Counted from the first letter of the stretch, positions 41,430 to 54,798 are shown. The stretch is 64,000 nucleotides of DNA from Fremontodendron californicum (GCA_030761205.1 JAULJL010000040.1:11722103-11786102); one strand, 5' to 3'. The notes: generated from the letters alone by a model not told the origin. Made by a program: numbers and translations.

Positions 41430-43434
41430 TGATAACTCGTATAATTATATAGTTTTTAGTTATGTTTTATTATTGTTTTGTGTCAAATACGAGTTATTAT
41501 TGTTTAGTCTAATTGTGTTTATGATCTTTTATATTTTTATGTATTTTGGTGTTTTTCACAAGTTTCTTTGAGTGATTTCAGATTACTAGAATTAAGGGCA
41601 AATCCAGTTCAGTTCCAGTTCCGACACCTTTTGCCATATCAGCTATAGCTCGAGTTTCACTGAAGCAATAAGGCTGAAATTTGTAGCCGTGCAAAGCTAA
41701 GAGGCATATCTATCTTTTTCATGTTTTACACTTCTTGAAACGGAGTCGTTTTCCCTAGCGAAATCGACCATCAAGTTGGATGATGTGCAATGACGTCTGT
41801 GCTGACCTGTTTCCGTATTTTGCCCATATCTTCTTATCCACATCAGCAAAGGAGCTGATTCCAACGGCTATGGATCCGTAACTGATACGGGAACCTTTGT
41901 CTAGAAGACCATATGATCAGATAAGGCCTCCAATATTGACGAAATCGACCATCAAGTTGGCTGATGTGCAATGACGTCTGTGCTGACCTGTTTTCGTATT
42001 TTGCCCATATCTTCTTATCCACATCCGCAAATGAGCTGATTCCAATGGCTATGGATCCGTAACTGATAGGGGAACCTTTTTCTAGAAGACCATGTGATCA
42101 GATCAGGCCTCCAACATTGACGAAATCGACCATCAAGTTGGCTGATCAAAATTGTCATACAATATGACGAAAATTGTTAGAAAAATGCACCCACCTATTA
42201 TACCTACCTTTGAAATTTGTAAAGCTTGTCTCTTGTCATTTAGCCCTCCAAAATGTGTATAAATAGAGGGCCTTGGATGATTGTAAGGGATCATATTGTA
42301 CATTGGTAGGATATTAGCCATTGTAATAAAATTCTCTAAGTTTTCTTCTTCTTTCTTTTCTCTAGTTTTTTTTTTCTTTATTTTCTTCTTCTTCTTTCTT
42401 TCTTTTATTTCCTTCTTAGATTCTCTTTATTTTTATGTTTATGTTTACAATGCCTATGCTAGGCTAAACTTCTATTTGGTTAAGGGTGATTTCAAAGCCC
42501 TAGACATGTTTTGTGATTGATTTTCAGATTCTATCTATCATTAATTTTCTATCAAAGTTGATTATGTTCTTCTACAAGAATTGTTCATGATGTTGTCTTG
42601 ATTTATTTAGGTGTACAACTAGATAGATCTTGATAATTATCTATTGCTAGTCTAGGAGTCTTGATCCGTGTAATTGTCTTGATTTCCTATTCATAAGTGG
42701 CAATTTGTGATTAATGATTATGGTCAAGTTTTCAATAATTGCAAAGTGGAACATAACCTAAGTTGAACAATCCGAGCTTATGTGTTTGTTGCTTAGATCA
42801 ACCTATCTTTCTCATCATAAAGCTGCCATTAAATTGAATTTAGAGAGCTTATTCTAGGTTGTTTAATGGTTAGAGATTAAATAGAGAGCTTGTTCTATTT
42901 AACGACAAACTAAGGAAAGATTGGGATAACAGAGCTTGTTGTTATCTACGGTTGTTAACTTTGATAGTTGGTTGATATTGATAGATCTGAAATTGATTCT
43001 TAATGATGTCTAGTGGTGGAGAATGAAACCTTAACCATATTTTTCATATTTGATTCTTCTTACTTATTTGTTTTCTTACTTTTCTAGTTTGCTTATTTTT
43101 AAAAGTATATTTATTTTTATTGGCTGGTTATACCGCCTAATTTGTATATTAACTTTGTTTTATTTTTATTGGCTGGTTATACCGCCTAATTTAGTATATA
43201 TATTTTTATTGGCTGGTTATACCGCCTTGCATCTTATTCTTATTATTTACTTTAGTTTAAATCTGGCTTCAAAAAACCCCTTTTCTTTTATTGTTTTCTT
43301 TGAACGTAAGTTATAAACTAATAACTCATAGATTAAAACCCAATCCCTGAGGACTCGACCCTTGCTAATCATTATACTTACAATTGATCTTTTTAGTGCA
43401 AGGTTAAATAAGATACACTCTTTTGGGTGCATCA
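41430..43434 (+). repeat. Athila 3' LTR (2,005 bp)
   Basis: Matches the 5' LTR throughout and ends TTTTGGGTGCATCA. It is longer by 181 bp because the unit at 41760-41940 is repeated at 41941-42121 (AAATCGACCATCAAGTTGG starts each). The second copy has a few substitutions, so the duplication is not brand new. Confidence 0.93.
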
Positions 43435-45595
43435 AATTGGAATACATATATAACCACCTTTGGTGTATATAGATCTCCATCTATTTCAAATTAAATGTTT
43501 TATTGCGAGAATATTTAAAAAAAACCAAAAAAAAAGGTTCAAGAATATGCATATGGCTTTCGGTTTTTGCTAAGATTATAGAAGGCTAAAACTTAAATTA
43601 ATTTAAAAGATTATATAAAGAACACCCAATTTAGAATAAAAAGATAATATACAAAGCTTTGGAATAACTTAGTGATAGATTAGTTTTTTAGATAAGCTAA
43701 TAGTAATCATTATAGTAAAACTATTTTAGAATGCATTAGAAAGAAATATGTAACTCAAAAATCTTTATGTATTTTACAAAAATTTATTAAAAAAAAAAAA
43801 GAGAGAGAGAGAGAGAGAATGAGACATCTTTGGCTTGATTGGCAATGGTCCATCCATATATGACCAACAAATAAGTTATATTTATACTATTATTAAAGTG
43901 CTTGATTGAGTAAATTTAGGGTTTAATCAAGTAATTTATGCATATTTAATAAATGATATCCAGTAAGTTTGAGATTTAAATTCCAACACTTGTAATTCCT
44001 TTCTTTATAGAGACAAATCAAAGTGAAAGCCAGGGGAGCCTTGCCCCCTCTAAAATTTTTGAAACCCCCTAATATGAATATGTATTTATATTAAATACAT
44101 TTAAATTGGTCCCTCTAAATTAAAATTATTATTTTTAATTTTATCCTAATTTTATGCATTGATAAAATGAGCTATTAATGTCATTTATCTATTTATTGAA
44201 TCCACCGGTCATTATTTACAAAAACTTAAGATTAATAAGTTTATAACAAATATTAAGTCACAATCATATAAATTTAAGAAAAATCATATTGACTTTCTAG
44301 CTTTCTCGACATAACTTCTTTTCTTATATATTTTAATATATTCTATATTTTTGTGACAGTTTTCAATATGTTTTACTTAACCATTTGAGTTACCACTTGT
44401 CATCCGCCATTACAAAGCTAAAATTGTTGTAAAGAGTTTTTTTTTTTTAATATATTTACATATATTCTTGTCTTCATATGAATAATCTTAAAACTTTTGT
44501 GTTTTGTCAAAAATTCACGATAGTTCTTTCTTAATTTTTGTATAGTGCTATATAAATTGACTTGTCTTAACAACTTATAAAACAATTCTTCTTTTACAAA
44601 ATTTGATACTTTAGCTTATTGAGATTTTATTATGAAAATATAATTGATAATAGATTTATAAATTTATAAATCGTTAAAATTTATATATTTTATGAGATTT
44701 TTATTATTATTAGTATATTGTTTGCATATATCTTTTATATTAGAAAATTTTCGAAAAATATCTCAAATGAAAATAAAAATATAATTTTAATTGACCTCTT
44801 CAAAATCAAATGTCAAGATTCGCAACTGTTTCTTTAGCCCCAAATTACGGTCTCCTTTATAAAAGTGTTTGATTGAGTTTAATATCACGAGTCAAGTGAC
44901 ATTAACTTAATCAATGAAACTACCATAACATTAAAAATAAAATAATAACTAAAATATAAAATAAGTGTATGTATGTTTTTTATTTCTAAAATAATTTTTT
45001 GTTTCTCGTTTATTTAAAAAACTACCCATCACATAAATTCTTAAAAAAAAATTATCCACTCATCACATAACTGCATTTAATAAAAAACATTCAATTTAGA
45101 ATAAAGAGATAATATCTAAACTTTGGAATAAGTTACTGATAGATTTGTTTTTTTAGATAAGCTAATATTAAAACCTTTTTATAATGCATTACAAAGAATT
45201 ATATAACTCAAAATCTTTATGTATTAAAAATTACAAAAAAATGAGACATGTTTGGCTTGATTGGCAATTAGATCTGCTCATGGGCCGGGCAACCCGTCCG
45301 GCCCGACAGGCTTGGCCCGTATTGGGTTAGGCTTGGATAGAAATTTTTTGATTCGAGCTTGCCCGACCTAAAACAGTGTTTTGTATTATAATAATATTAT
45401 TTTATTTAATTTTAATTATAAAAAAATAAAAAAATAAAATTATATATATATGAACAGTAAATTTGGGCTCATGGGCCGGACCGGGCCAGCCCAAGGCCGA
45501 GCCTGGACAAAGAATTTGAAAAAAAGTCGGGCCACGGCCTAGCCCATGAGCACCTCTATTAGCAATGATCCATCCAGATATGACCAACAAAGAAG

Positions 45596-45632
<37 letters not shown>

Positions 45633-46110
45633 AATCTATACTAATTATAAAATGATTGATTGAGCTTGATATTACAAGTAACACCAACTCAATTGGTGAA
45701 TTTACAAAAAAATCAAATTAATTCATAATATCAAATAATATAATAAAATAATTAATATCTTTTGAAAAATAATAACATACTTTTTAAAAAACTAGCACGT
45801 CTTCTTAAAAAACTATCCATATATAACTTAATTTTCTCTTTTAAAACATGTTTTTTCTTCCACCCACATAGTGAGTTTGCATATTTTTATATTATTAATG
45901 TATTTGAATGAGTTTGGTGTCACAAGTCAAATGATAATAACTCGATCAATAAAACTATCAAAAAGCCAAAATAAAGTAATTATTAAAATATAAAACAAAA
46001 TATGTATATCTTTTATTACTAAAATATTGTTTTTTTGTTTCACATGTATTTAAAGAAATTACTCATAAGATGATTTCTTAGAAAATTTATCCACTCATCA
46101 CATAACTTGT
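43435..46110. other. AT-rich intergenic DNA with diverged duplications
   Basis: Block X (43606-43860: CAATTTAGAATAAA, TTTGGAATAA, GATAAGCTAATA, TTTGGCTTGATTGGCAAT) recurs at 45085-45268 and continues after a MITE at 45559-45605. Block Y (44863-45075: GATTGAGTTTAATATCACGAGTCAAGTGA, then CCACTCATCACATAACT) recurs at 45895-46110. A GGAGCCTTGCCCCCTCTAAA motif at 44036 looks like a transposon end. No gene was seen. Confidence 0.6.
45269..45558. mobile_element. hAT MITE, TAGATCTGCTCATGGGCC family
   Basis: The left end TAGATCTGCTCATGGGCCGG and the right end CCCATGAGCACCTCTA are inverted repeats. Flanks TTGGCAAT (45261-45268) and TTAGCAAT (45559-45566) match 7/8. The paralogous block at 43839-43846 shows the empty site with a single TTGGCAAT. 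Confidence 0.85.
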
Positions 46111-46937
46111 TTTTCTTTTTCTTTTAAAATATATATATTTTTTATCCACATTGTGAGTGTGTCAAAATTCAACAATAAATAAATATACTAAACAATATTG
46201 GGAGAAATAGTTTCTTGCTTCATCCTTCAGAGTTCAAACTTATCAGAATAATTAATCGCATTAATTAATTAGTACAACATGAGAACAATAAAATAGAACC
46301 ACTTCGCTTAGAACCATTTGATTTTTTTTTTTTTTTTAATTTTCAAAGGTGGAATTTTTTATAAAAAAAAACACATTAGATACGAAAATAAATATTATTT
46401 AAAAAAAAAATAAATTAAATTTCATTGTTGACAAATTGTATAATTTGTTCATTTTCTCAAATTGTTCCATCAACACAAAATGTATGATTGGTATTATTGT
46501 TTCGTTTTATTTGGTATGAGAAATGAGGTGATAAAAATATCAAAAATATTTTCCTCAAATATGTTTAGAAAAGGATTTATATAGTAAATTCACAAATTAG
46601 TTTGATGAAATTAGACCTAGAAAAAAGGATTTATTTTCCACATATTTTATGGAATTTTCGTATGAAAGAAATCATTTTCGATGAAATTTAGATCTTTTCT
46701 AATAGAAAAATCCGTCAAAAAATATTATTTTTCTTGTAGTATATTATTATTTTGAGAGAGATAGAAAAATACAAGAACATGTTGGTGAAATCGATATTTA
46801 TTATATTATTAGAAAGTTTATTACATTTATATATAATTAATTCTTCTCCCACAAGAATTAGCTGCCTTAACAACAAAAGTAAAGATATGCCCTTTTGGGT
46901 GGAAGAGCTACACCATGTTGCTTGTTGCAACTACTTG
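46111..46937. other. AT-rich DNA and 3' flank of the small peptide gene
   Basis: Poly-T at about 46322-46337 and AT-rich text. The part nearest 46937 is probably the 3' UTR of the minus-strand peptide gene. No other gene recognised. Confidence 0.4.
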
Positions 46938-47814
46938 TTAAGATTTCTCCCCTTCTCGAACTATGCCAATGGTTGCTTTGGAAGCTGGTTAAGCTTTTTC
47001 TTCTGAATATATACAACAAACAAGATGTGAATATAAATAAAAAAAAAACAATTATATATATGTACATTAAATACTTGATAATTTTGGATATAACACGAAA
47101 GTGACATGTTTAATAAACACGAAAACAGTGTAACAAATACAATTAACATGATTAATTGACACGTTTAATACAAGTATTATATTCATGTTTAGGATTTTGA
47201 TACATTTAATAATTTATGTTGTATTTATATTTACATGATTGACAGATAAAATATATATATATATGCATTCACGGATTATCAAATCTACTTGCATTGTCTC
47301 ATTTATATATTCTTACCAATTGTCCATTTAATAAATATAGGAGGAAGTAGAGATTTAAATTGCAGTCGCGAACGTATTTTCGGTCGCATCATGTTTATCA
47401 CGGTTGCGAACGTAATGAATGTTACTGCGATTAATTACGATAAATATCGTTCGTGAATATCGGCGGCGAAAAGTATCGAAACCGTAAAATAACAATCGTA
47501 ATATCGCGTTGCGCTTGCTATTTAAATTACTAGGAGGAAACAAGGAGTTGTAGAACAATATTATGTAATTGATGGTGTACCATACCTAAAGTAGAACCGT
47601 ATTTGGAGGTGTAAGGATTAGCATCTGGAGGAGCGCAATTATAGACGAATTGGCACTTCAATTGACAGTAGAAACTTCCAGGCACCACACAATTCTTTTT
47701 CCCACATTCTTGCAAACAATTTGGGTCAGCTGATTCTTGTGTCTTAGCTACTTGAACCACGTTTAACAACATTAAGCAACACAAAAACAACCTTAAAAGG
47801 ACAATTTTCTCCAT
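46938..47814 (-). CDS. Small secreted cysteine-rich peptide gene, 2 exons
   Basis: Exon 1 is 47814-47586 and exon 2 is 46984-46938, with donor GGTATG and acceptor AACCAG in matching phase, giving 91 aa. Residues 1-25 (MEKIVLLRLFLCCLMLLNVV...) form a clear signal peptide, cleaved probably near AKTQES. The mature part has six Cys: PNCLQECGKKNCVVPGSFY, then CQLKCQFVYNC, i.e. C-x3-C-x4-C-x7-C-x3-C-x5-C. Two C-x3-C motifs 12 residues apart resemble alpha-hairpinin spacing, but the extra Cys residues leave the family open. The tail encoded by exon 2 is ASKATIGIVREGEKS. A role as an apoplastic defence or signalling peptide is inference. The intron contains a Mutator-type MITE. Confidence 0.65.
47347..47530. 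mobile_element. Mutator-type MITE, copy 2 (intron of the peptide gene)
   Basis: 184 bp, flanked by an exact 9-bp duplication TAGGAGGAA (47338-47346 and 47531-47539), which is the Mutator signature. The ends GTAGAGATTTAAATTGCAG and GCTATTTAAATTAC are imperfect inverted repeats. The interior is CpG-rich. Its reverse complement matches 5365-5546. Confidence 0.85.
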
Positions 47815-49057
47815 CTTTTCTCAACAAAAAAAACTTTGTTGCCTTTGATATCAAAGATTATAATAGTTTTTTTTTTTTTTTTAAAGATGTTGAAATTTTT
47901 CGAGTACTCGATTAAATTTTATAATTCGAAGAAAATTTTGATCGAGAACTGGACTTATTGTCCTATTTTTCCAAAAGAAAAGAAGAAAAAAAGATAAAGG
48001 GAAAGGGAAAACTAAATTGGAAGCATCCTTTGAAAATGAAGGTATTATTTACATTAACATGAATGGGGTTTTATGTTGAATCTTTCTAAAATGTGGTTAA
48101 CAGTTCCTCCTTAAAGATCTCCTTAAATTACTCTCTATTTCTCTTTAAAAGGTGAATCCATCTCAAAATATGTATCTGTTTTTTGACGACTTGTATTATG
48201 AACATGTCTTCATTTTATAGATTTAAGAAATAGAGATAAAATTAGTCATGAAGATTGATTCATCTTGTTTGGATAAAAATAATTTTCTTCAAAATTAAGA
48301 CCAATAAAAATGTTTTCTAATAATAGAAAATTATAGTGTGTCACGAAAGGGAAGTAGGGAACGGAAGGGTATTACAATCTTTGCATATAATTTAAATCTA
48401 ATAATTTAGACATGATACAAAAATATGATACGAATATGATATATTTAATAAACACAAAAAGAATATAATAAATACGACATAACACGTTTAATATACATAT
48501 CATATTTATATTTAGGATTTTAACTTATTTAATACTTTATATTATATTTTTATTTAAACAATTGACAAAAAAAAAACATAAAATACAATACATGTACACA
48601 AAATCATAAATTACCAAATCTAAGATAATTTAATGCGTTTGAGAGTAGACTAGATCTGTCCATGGGTCAAGCCGCGACTCAAATTTTTTTTATTTTTCTT
48701 ACCCAAGCTCGGATTGAACCGAATCTGAGTCGACCCAAATATTCATTTCACTATTCACAAAATATTAAAATATTATTTTTATATTAATATTTTTATATTT
48801 TTAATTTAAAAAATATTTTTTTGTTCATAAACAATAATTCAGACCGAACCAAACGGACCCAAATTATAAATAAATAAAAAAACGCTTATATCCAAACCCA
48901 ATTCAATATAAACCGAGTTCATTGATTTTTAATTGAGTTTGACTGCATCGATATCAGCAGAGATTGCCTACTTTTTCGTTTCATTACATTATTACTATAC
49001 TATATAATGCTCCTTCTTAATACATATTAAAAAATTATTATCGATCTCATTTATTTT

Positions 49058-49092
<35 letters not shown>

Positions 49093-49421
49093 TCATATTA
49101 ATCCACTCTCTTAGAATCTAACTAAAAATTTACTGTTGAATGAAATAAATTTTCATTATATTATTAATGTTAAAAATATCATTTGGTTTTTCCCAGTTGA
49201 ATGACCTTTGCTTTGCCCATGACTTCCGGCAACCAATTGGCAACTGGCGAGGAGGTTGAATCCGAAATGGAAATTGCCAAAAATAATTAAATTCGACCAA
49301 GGTTCATAATGCATATTACATAACCAAAATGTGTATAAACAAATACCATTATCTTACGTTTAGGTCATTGTGTATGGACAATAAAAAAATTAAATTTTAA
49401 AACGAGTTCAAAAATAAACCT
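47815..49421. other. Promoter side of the peptide gene and AT-rich intergenic DNA
   Basis: Poly-T at about 47866-47881, a TAGATCTGTCCATGGGTCAAG MITE end at 48651 (right end not found) and (TA)n at about 49063-49090. 49195-49290 is less AT-rich but encodes nothing recognisable. Confidence 0.4.
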
Positions 49422-52400
49422 TGTCGCAACCTAAAAAATAACAAGTCTCATCGCAAGACTTTATTATTCGTTAAGCGTGACATTAAAAAAAAAAACGAGA
49501 AAAAAGTCGACTTAATTCTTCTTGAAAAATGAAGGTTTTGAAAATGACCTTGAAAAAGACATGGAGTCACCACCAATCTTTTTTAGCTAGGTGTGATCGG
49601 CCACCTATTAAAACCGATTTTATAAAATATTTTAAAATTAATTAAAACATTTTTAAAACCAATTTCAAGTCTGCGTTTTAAACCAAAGAAATCAAAAAAG
49701 CGGGTTCGGGACTCGGTTACGTGTGGGGAAGGATTAGCACCCCCACAACGCCCGTATAAAACGGTTGCTTATTAATCATGTGTTATCTCAAGTCTCGGTA
49801 AAAAGTCAGTTTTAAATTTAGTATTTCAAGTTAATTCCCAATTTAAAGAAAAAAATTCAATTTTTAATTGAAAATGATCCGGAATTTATAAATTCAAAAT
49901 TTTCCTATATTCTCCAATAAACGTGGCAAAATATAAAAAAATTTATTAGTTTGAAAAACTTTTCGAATCATTCTTATTTTAAAGAAGATATTCCGTTATT
50001 AATGATAATTGATGATATCATCCCCAGCAAATCCGGTAGAGAACTCATGAATTATTTTAACTCGGGAATATCTTTATTTTATTGAAAATCATTACCTTTT
50101 TGAAAACATTTAAAAAAAATATATAAATATGTATGACATAAATAAAATGACATATCAAAGTCTAAATTATTTAATGCAACCTAAATGATATGATATAATT
50201 TAAATGTCTTAGCATATTCTAAATGAAATGAAATATCCTAAGTTATATGATATACTCTAAATGAAATGAAATGACCTAGGTAACATAATATATTCTATAT
50301 GAAATGTAATATCCTAAGTCATATGATATAGTCTAAATGAAATAAAATATCCTAAATGACATAATATATCATAAATGAAATGAAATGACCTAGGTAACAT
50401 AATTTATTCTACATGAAATGAAATGACCTAAGTAACATAATATATTCTATATGAAATGAAATAATTTAAATGACATGGCAAATATAAATGATATGGCATA
50501 TAATTTAAATGACATGAAATATAAAATAATGATATCATATAATATGCATGAAAATAAAAATGAAAATAATAATGCATGAACATAGTATATGCTAAATAAT
50601 ATGTCAAAAAAATAACTAAATAAAAAGCATAGGATATCATGAAATATTCAAAACCATATAATAAACAATATAACATCAAAAAATATAAATCAAAATAATA
50701 ACAATACCATAGAAATTATCATAGCAAAAATCACATATTATATAAAATGCATGAATATGAAAAATGCAATGCATGAAAATGTATTTTTTTCCTTTAATTA
50801 AAGAAATCCGTATATCTAAAAAGATATCCGGCTACCTTAGAAAAATATATCAAATTAAATATTCTAAAATCAAAATACTTTATAATTGTTTGAAAACAAT
50901 TTTTTGAAAAGCTTAGATTAAAAATAAAAACTCGGCTAAACCCTTTTTAAATGGCTCTAATTTTCTAAGTTTAAAATCCCGGACTTGACCACCCTTAACC
51001 CGAGACTAAAAAAATCATTTTTAGATTTTAAAAAGGCTTAGAAACTACCCTAAGTCAGTAGCTAAACTTCCTAATCAGCCCCCTCTAAGTAACTTAACCA
51101 AAACAGAAAAATGATTTTCCTTCAAATTTAATTCTGACTCCACTGTCCAGTTTTAAACCAAGATTTTTTACCCTATTTTTAAAAATTCTAAAAAATATAA
51201 AAACAATAATGGAGACTCAGGACATGTAAAACTACACGGGAAAAATCGGCTTAATTTTCTGATTAAAGATGACTGCCCAGAAAAATCGGGAAAATATGAG
51301 TACTGGGTCAAAAAACTGTTTTGCCAAAACACATTTTTACCTTTGATAAAATCATTTAAAAATAAAAGTAAAAATATTTAAGACTCTCTAAATGACTCAC
51401 AAACAGTAGCTAGCACTTTTGAAAAGTTAGACAAAAATTTGCTAAGTAAAAAAAAAATCACAAAGGTAGAATAATCAATTTGACAACTCTTTAATTTTCC
51501 ATAAGTATGCTCAAGAGAGCATGACTTTGAGCCATTGATTGGCCTAACTCATAAGTCAAGTGGCATGGACATGAAATGCATGAAAAATACAGCAAATATG
51601 ATGCATGAAATGCATGATTTTAAACTTAAATGTCATGAAAAATGCATGGCATCAATAAAATGACCTAGACCTAAATGAACTTGTATGGCATTTAATGCAA
51701 CCTAGGTCTAAAATGCATGAATATGCATGACAAAACAAACCAATCCTATATCTAAAGTATGCATGGCAATAACACAAACACAAGGCATGCTTAAACAAAA
51801 TACTCAATCAAATGTCATGAAAATGCTATCAACTAACATAACAAAAATGCACACACAAAGCAAAGAAAGTGAAGTGGCCGAATGGCCTCATGTTCAAAAT
51901 GAGCATGGCATTTTCACAAACACTTGATATACTAACATACTTAACTAAAGAATAACACTCAAATCATGTAAATATAAAGTAGAGGTATGAAAACTAACAA
52001 GCATTTTCACAAACATATGGATTACAAAATATAAAACATAAACAAACTTAAACATTTTGAAAACAGAAAATAAAAAATGCAAGAACATGATAATAGACTC
52101 ATAAATGGAAATAAACAAGCAACCAAATTAAAACAAGCTTCAAGTCTATGTAGTAAAAGAAGATTTAAAGCATCAAGACTTATTTAATATCAAAAATAAC
52201 ATGAAATAACAAAGCAAACAGCAACTAAAACAAAAAACTGGGCCATTCGGTGTCAAAGAAACAAGAGAAAAAAAATATTTCAAGAGCTTTTTATAAGAAA
52301 GGATCAAGAAGGAACTTAAAGAAGAACATTAAAAACACTTATTTAAAAAGAAAAATCAAAAGAAACTCACCAAAATAATAATCAAAACAGCAAATCAAGA

Positions 52401-54239
52401 ATGGAAAATCAAAGAAAGTGCAAGAGTATGGTGCTAAAAGCAACCTCTAGAAGCTATCTTTCAAGCTTTTTCTCTTCTAACTTTCTTTTCTTTTCTAAAC
52501 TTTTCTTTTTGCTTCTCAACAATAGAGAGAAAATCAGCCAAAAGCAAGAGACAATAGAGAATGAGAGTGTGCTGAAAATGAAAGAAAGAAAATATCTTGT
52601 AGTGGCCGAAACCCCCCTCTCTCTAGGCTAGGATGTTGTCATTTTTCCCTTAACCAATTTTCATCTAAGGGCTATTGATCCAAGATGTTTAAAACATGAA
52701 ATTATCACCCTTAGATTAGGCCATCAGCTATCCACAATTACAGCTGTTCAAGAATCTTAAGCCATTATGTTGACACTCTCCCTCTTCATGCATTGGTCCA
52801 TATGGCTTATTTGCAAAGGCTTGATCAAAAAATCACTAACTCTTCATTGTTAGCCTCATGATTAAAAAATCAGAACCTTCCTACCCATCTTTGGGCCTTG
52901 GCCGGCCAGCCCCTTTCCTTCTAGCCCATGTTGCATTTTTTTAAAAGGCAAGGAAACCCCTTTTCGGTTTCTTGGGTAAAATGACCTTTTTGCCCCCCGA
53001 ATGTAAATAAATGGCAAACGGACTCCAAATTCAAAATTTATTTTTTCAATAATTTAAAAATAATAAAAAATTGAATTCTGGAAGTTTTCAAAAAATTTCG
53101 AGTCCATTTGCTATTTATTTGGATTTTTTCTTCCAAAATTGCCCTTTTATGCCCCTAAATTTTACCATTTTTTAAACGAGCTCCAAATCAAGATTTTTCT
53201 TCACCAATATCTTCCAAATAATTTAAAAGTGTGATCTGGAAGTTTTCATAATTTTTGGAACTCATTTGGTATTTTTTCGGGGTTTATCTGCTTGAATTAC
53301 TGCATAAGGGGCTCGGGATTTGGCCATTTTGCAAACGAACTCCGAATCAAGATTTTATTACGCCAATATCTTCAAAATAATATAAAAATGAGATTTCCAA
53401 ATTTTCAGAATTTTTGGAGTTCATTTGCTATTTTTCTGGGATTTATCTTCTTGAATTTCTACATAGGAGACCCGGGTTTGGCCATTTTGCAAACAAACTC
53501 TGAATCAAGATTTTCTTTCGCCAATCTCTTCCAAATGATTTAAGAATGAGATTTTCAATTTTTCAGAATTTTTAGAGTTCATTTTCTATTTTTCCCAAAT
53601 TTTTCAATTTTGCCCTTTTACCTTCGAAACCTAGTTTTGCTCAAAACAAGTCCGATTTTTAGATTTTCTTCAAACTGAGCCTTGGGCTATCCTTTTTTAA
53701 TCATTCCTCATCCATTAGAGGCTTTATTCCTACCGAGTCGGGCCATTTCTGTAATTCTTCCCAATTTCTCCGAAATCCAACAAAAACCCTAATTCTCGGT
53801 TTTCTTCCGGATTGACTTTTCTTTCAGTTTTTCTTTCAAGTGGCTTCTCCATTACCCGTAGTCAGTGCTTAGCTTTCATTTGGAACCTTCAATTTGGACC
53901 AACTCGATCGTTTAAGCACTTTTTCCCAAATTCCCCGGATTAGGGTTTCCTTTCTACTAAATCTCCATAACCCAACTTCCGAACTCCATATCTTTTGATG
54001 TAGACCTCGGATTATCAAAATTTTTTTTCCATTTTTCAATTGAACTTCAAATCTTGATTTTGAAAGTGGGTTGACTTTTTCAGTAGTTGACTTTTTGGGG
54101 TTGACTTTTTATGCTCGGCCTCTTAAACTAAGTCTCAAAATACCACATGCAGGATGAAAAAAGTCTTTACATTTTGAAACATCAATTTAGGAAGAAAACA
54201 TACCTGTTTTAGTGGTCCAGACAAAATGAGGTGTCTACA
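49422..54239 (-). repeat. Tat-type LTR A (about 4.8 kb), minus orientation
   Basis: On the minus strand it starts TGTAGACACCTCATTTTGTC at 54239, directly after a purine tract (54254-54240, CCAAAGAGGGGCAGC). It tentatively ends GGTTGCGACA at 49422. It aligns in reverse with 59648-64000. Internal tandem repeats include a roughly 45-bp unit (AAATGAAATGACCTAGGTAACAT, 50150-50520) and a roughly 125-bp unit (GCCATTTTGCAAAC, 53000-53560). No protein coding. Confidence 0.8.
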
Positions 54240-54254
54240 GCTGCCCCTCTTTGG
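54240..54254 (-). other. Polypurine tract of element A
   Basis: Minus-strand CCAAAGAGGGGCAGC immediately before the LTR start. The corresponding tract is missing in front of LTR B, where AGCAATAGC runs straight into TGTAGACACC. Confidence 0.75.
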
Positions 54255-54752
54255 CTATTGCTGAGAATCATGAATCAGGCAAAGATAAACAAACACTAAT
54301 TTTGTCCGGTTAGTGAAATCACATGTGAAGAGAAGGGAAAGGGGTTTTCTTTTTTAATTTCATTTTCATTTTTTTTGTTGAGAAAAACTATAAATAAAAG
54401 ATATTGTCCTTAAATTAAATTCCCTGACTAATCAAGGCTCCATAGTGTTTTTTTTCCCTTTTTTCATACAAAAGAAAAGAATTATTCTTAAACTTGAAAG
54501 GCACTAACTCTTGACTTCATTGATACTCTAAATCCCTATGCCATAAGATGAGATATCTTGCACGCATTTGGGTTTCTGACCCAACGTAATTTGCATGTAA
54601 AGAGCTTATTTTAAACTTATGTTTTTCAATTTTTTTTTTTCAAAAAAATTAAGTTCAAAATTTTATATTTTATTAAAAGATCGAACAGCTACCCTTTACG
54701 AAAAAAAATCCAATGAACCATAAATCATCATGATATAAATATACACTCATAC

Positions 54753-54798
<46 letters not shown>

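Larger units (their letters stand above)
30248..43434 (+). mobile_element. Complete Athila-type Ty3/gypsy retrotransposon with accessory ORFs
   Basis: TSD AATTG at 30243-30247 and 43435-43439. 5' LTR 30248-32071, primer site 32078-32095, gag-pol 32182-37323, a 178-codon Cys4-finger ORF at 37802, a LOG-family ORF at 38695-39342, a 2-kb non-coding spacer, a purine tract just before the 3' LTR, and 3' LTR 41430-43434. The LTRs differ by a small number of substitutions (roughly 1% by eye) plus one 181-bp duplication, so insertion was recent. All three coding frames are open, but the RT core lacks its first catalytic region. This copy is thus probably non-autonomous and either spread with help or was damaged after insertion. 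Confidence 0.93.

Noticed and set aside
54757..54796. (TA)n at the Tat junction as an origin or regulatory site
   Set aside because: Similar (TA)n tracts occur at 25491, 45597 and 49063; an ordinary microsatellite explains it.
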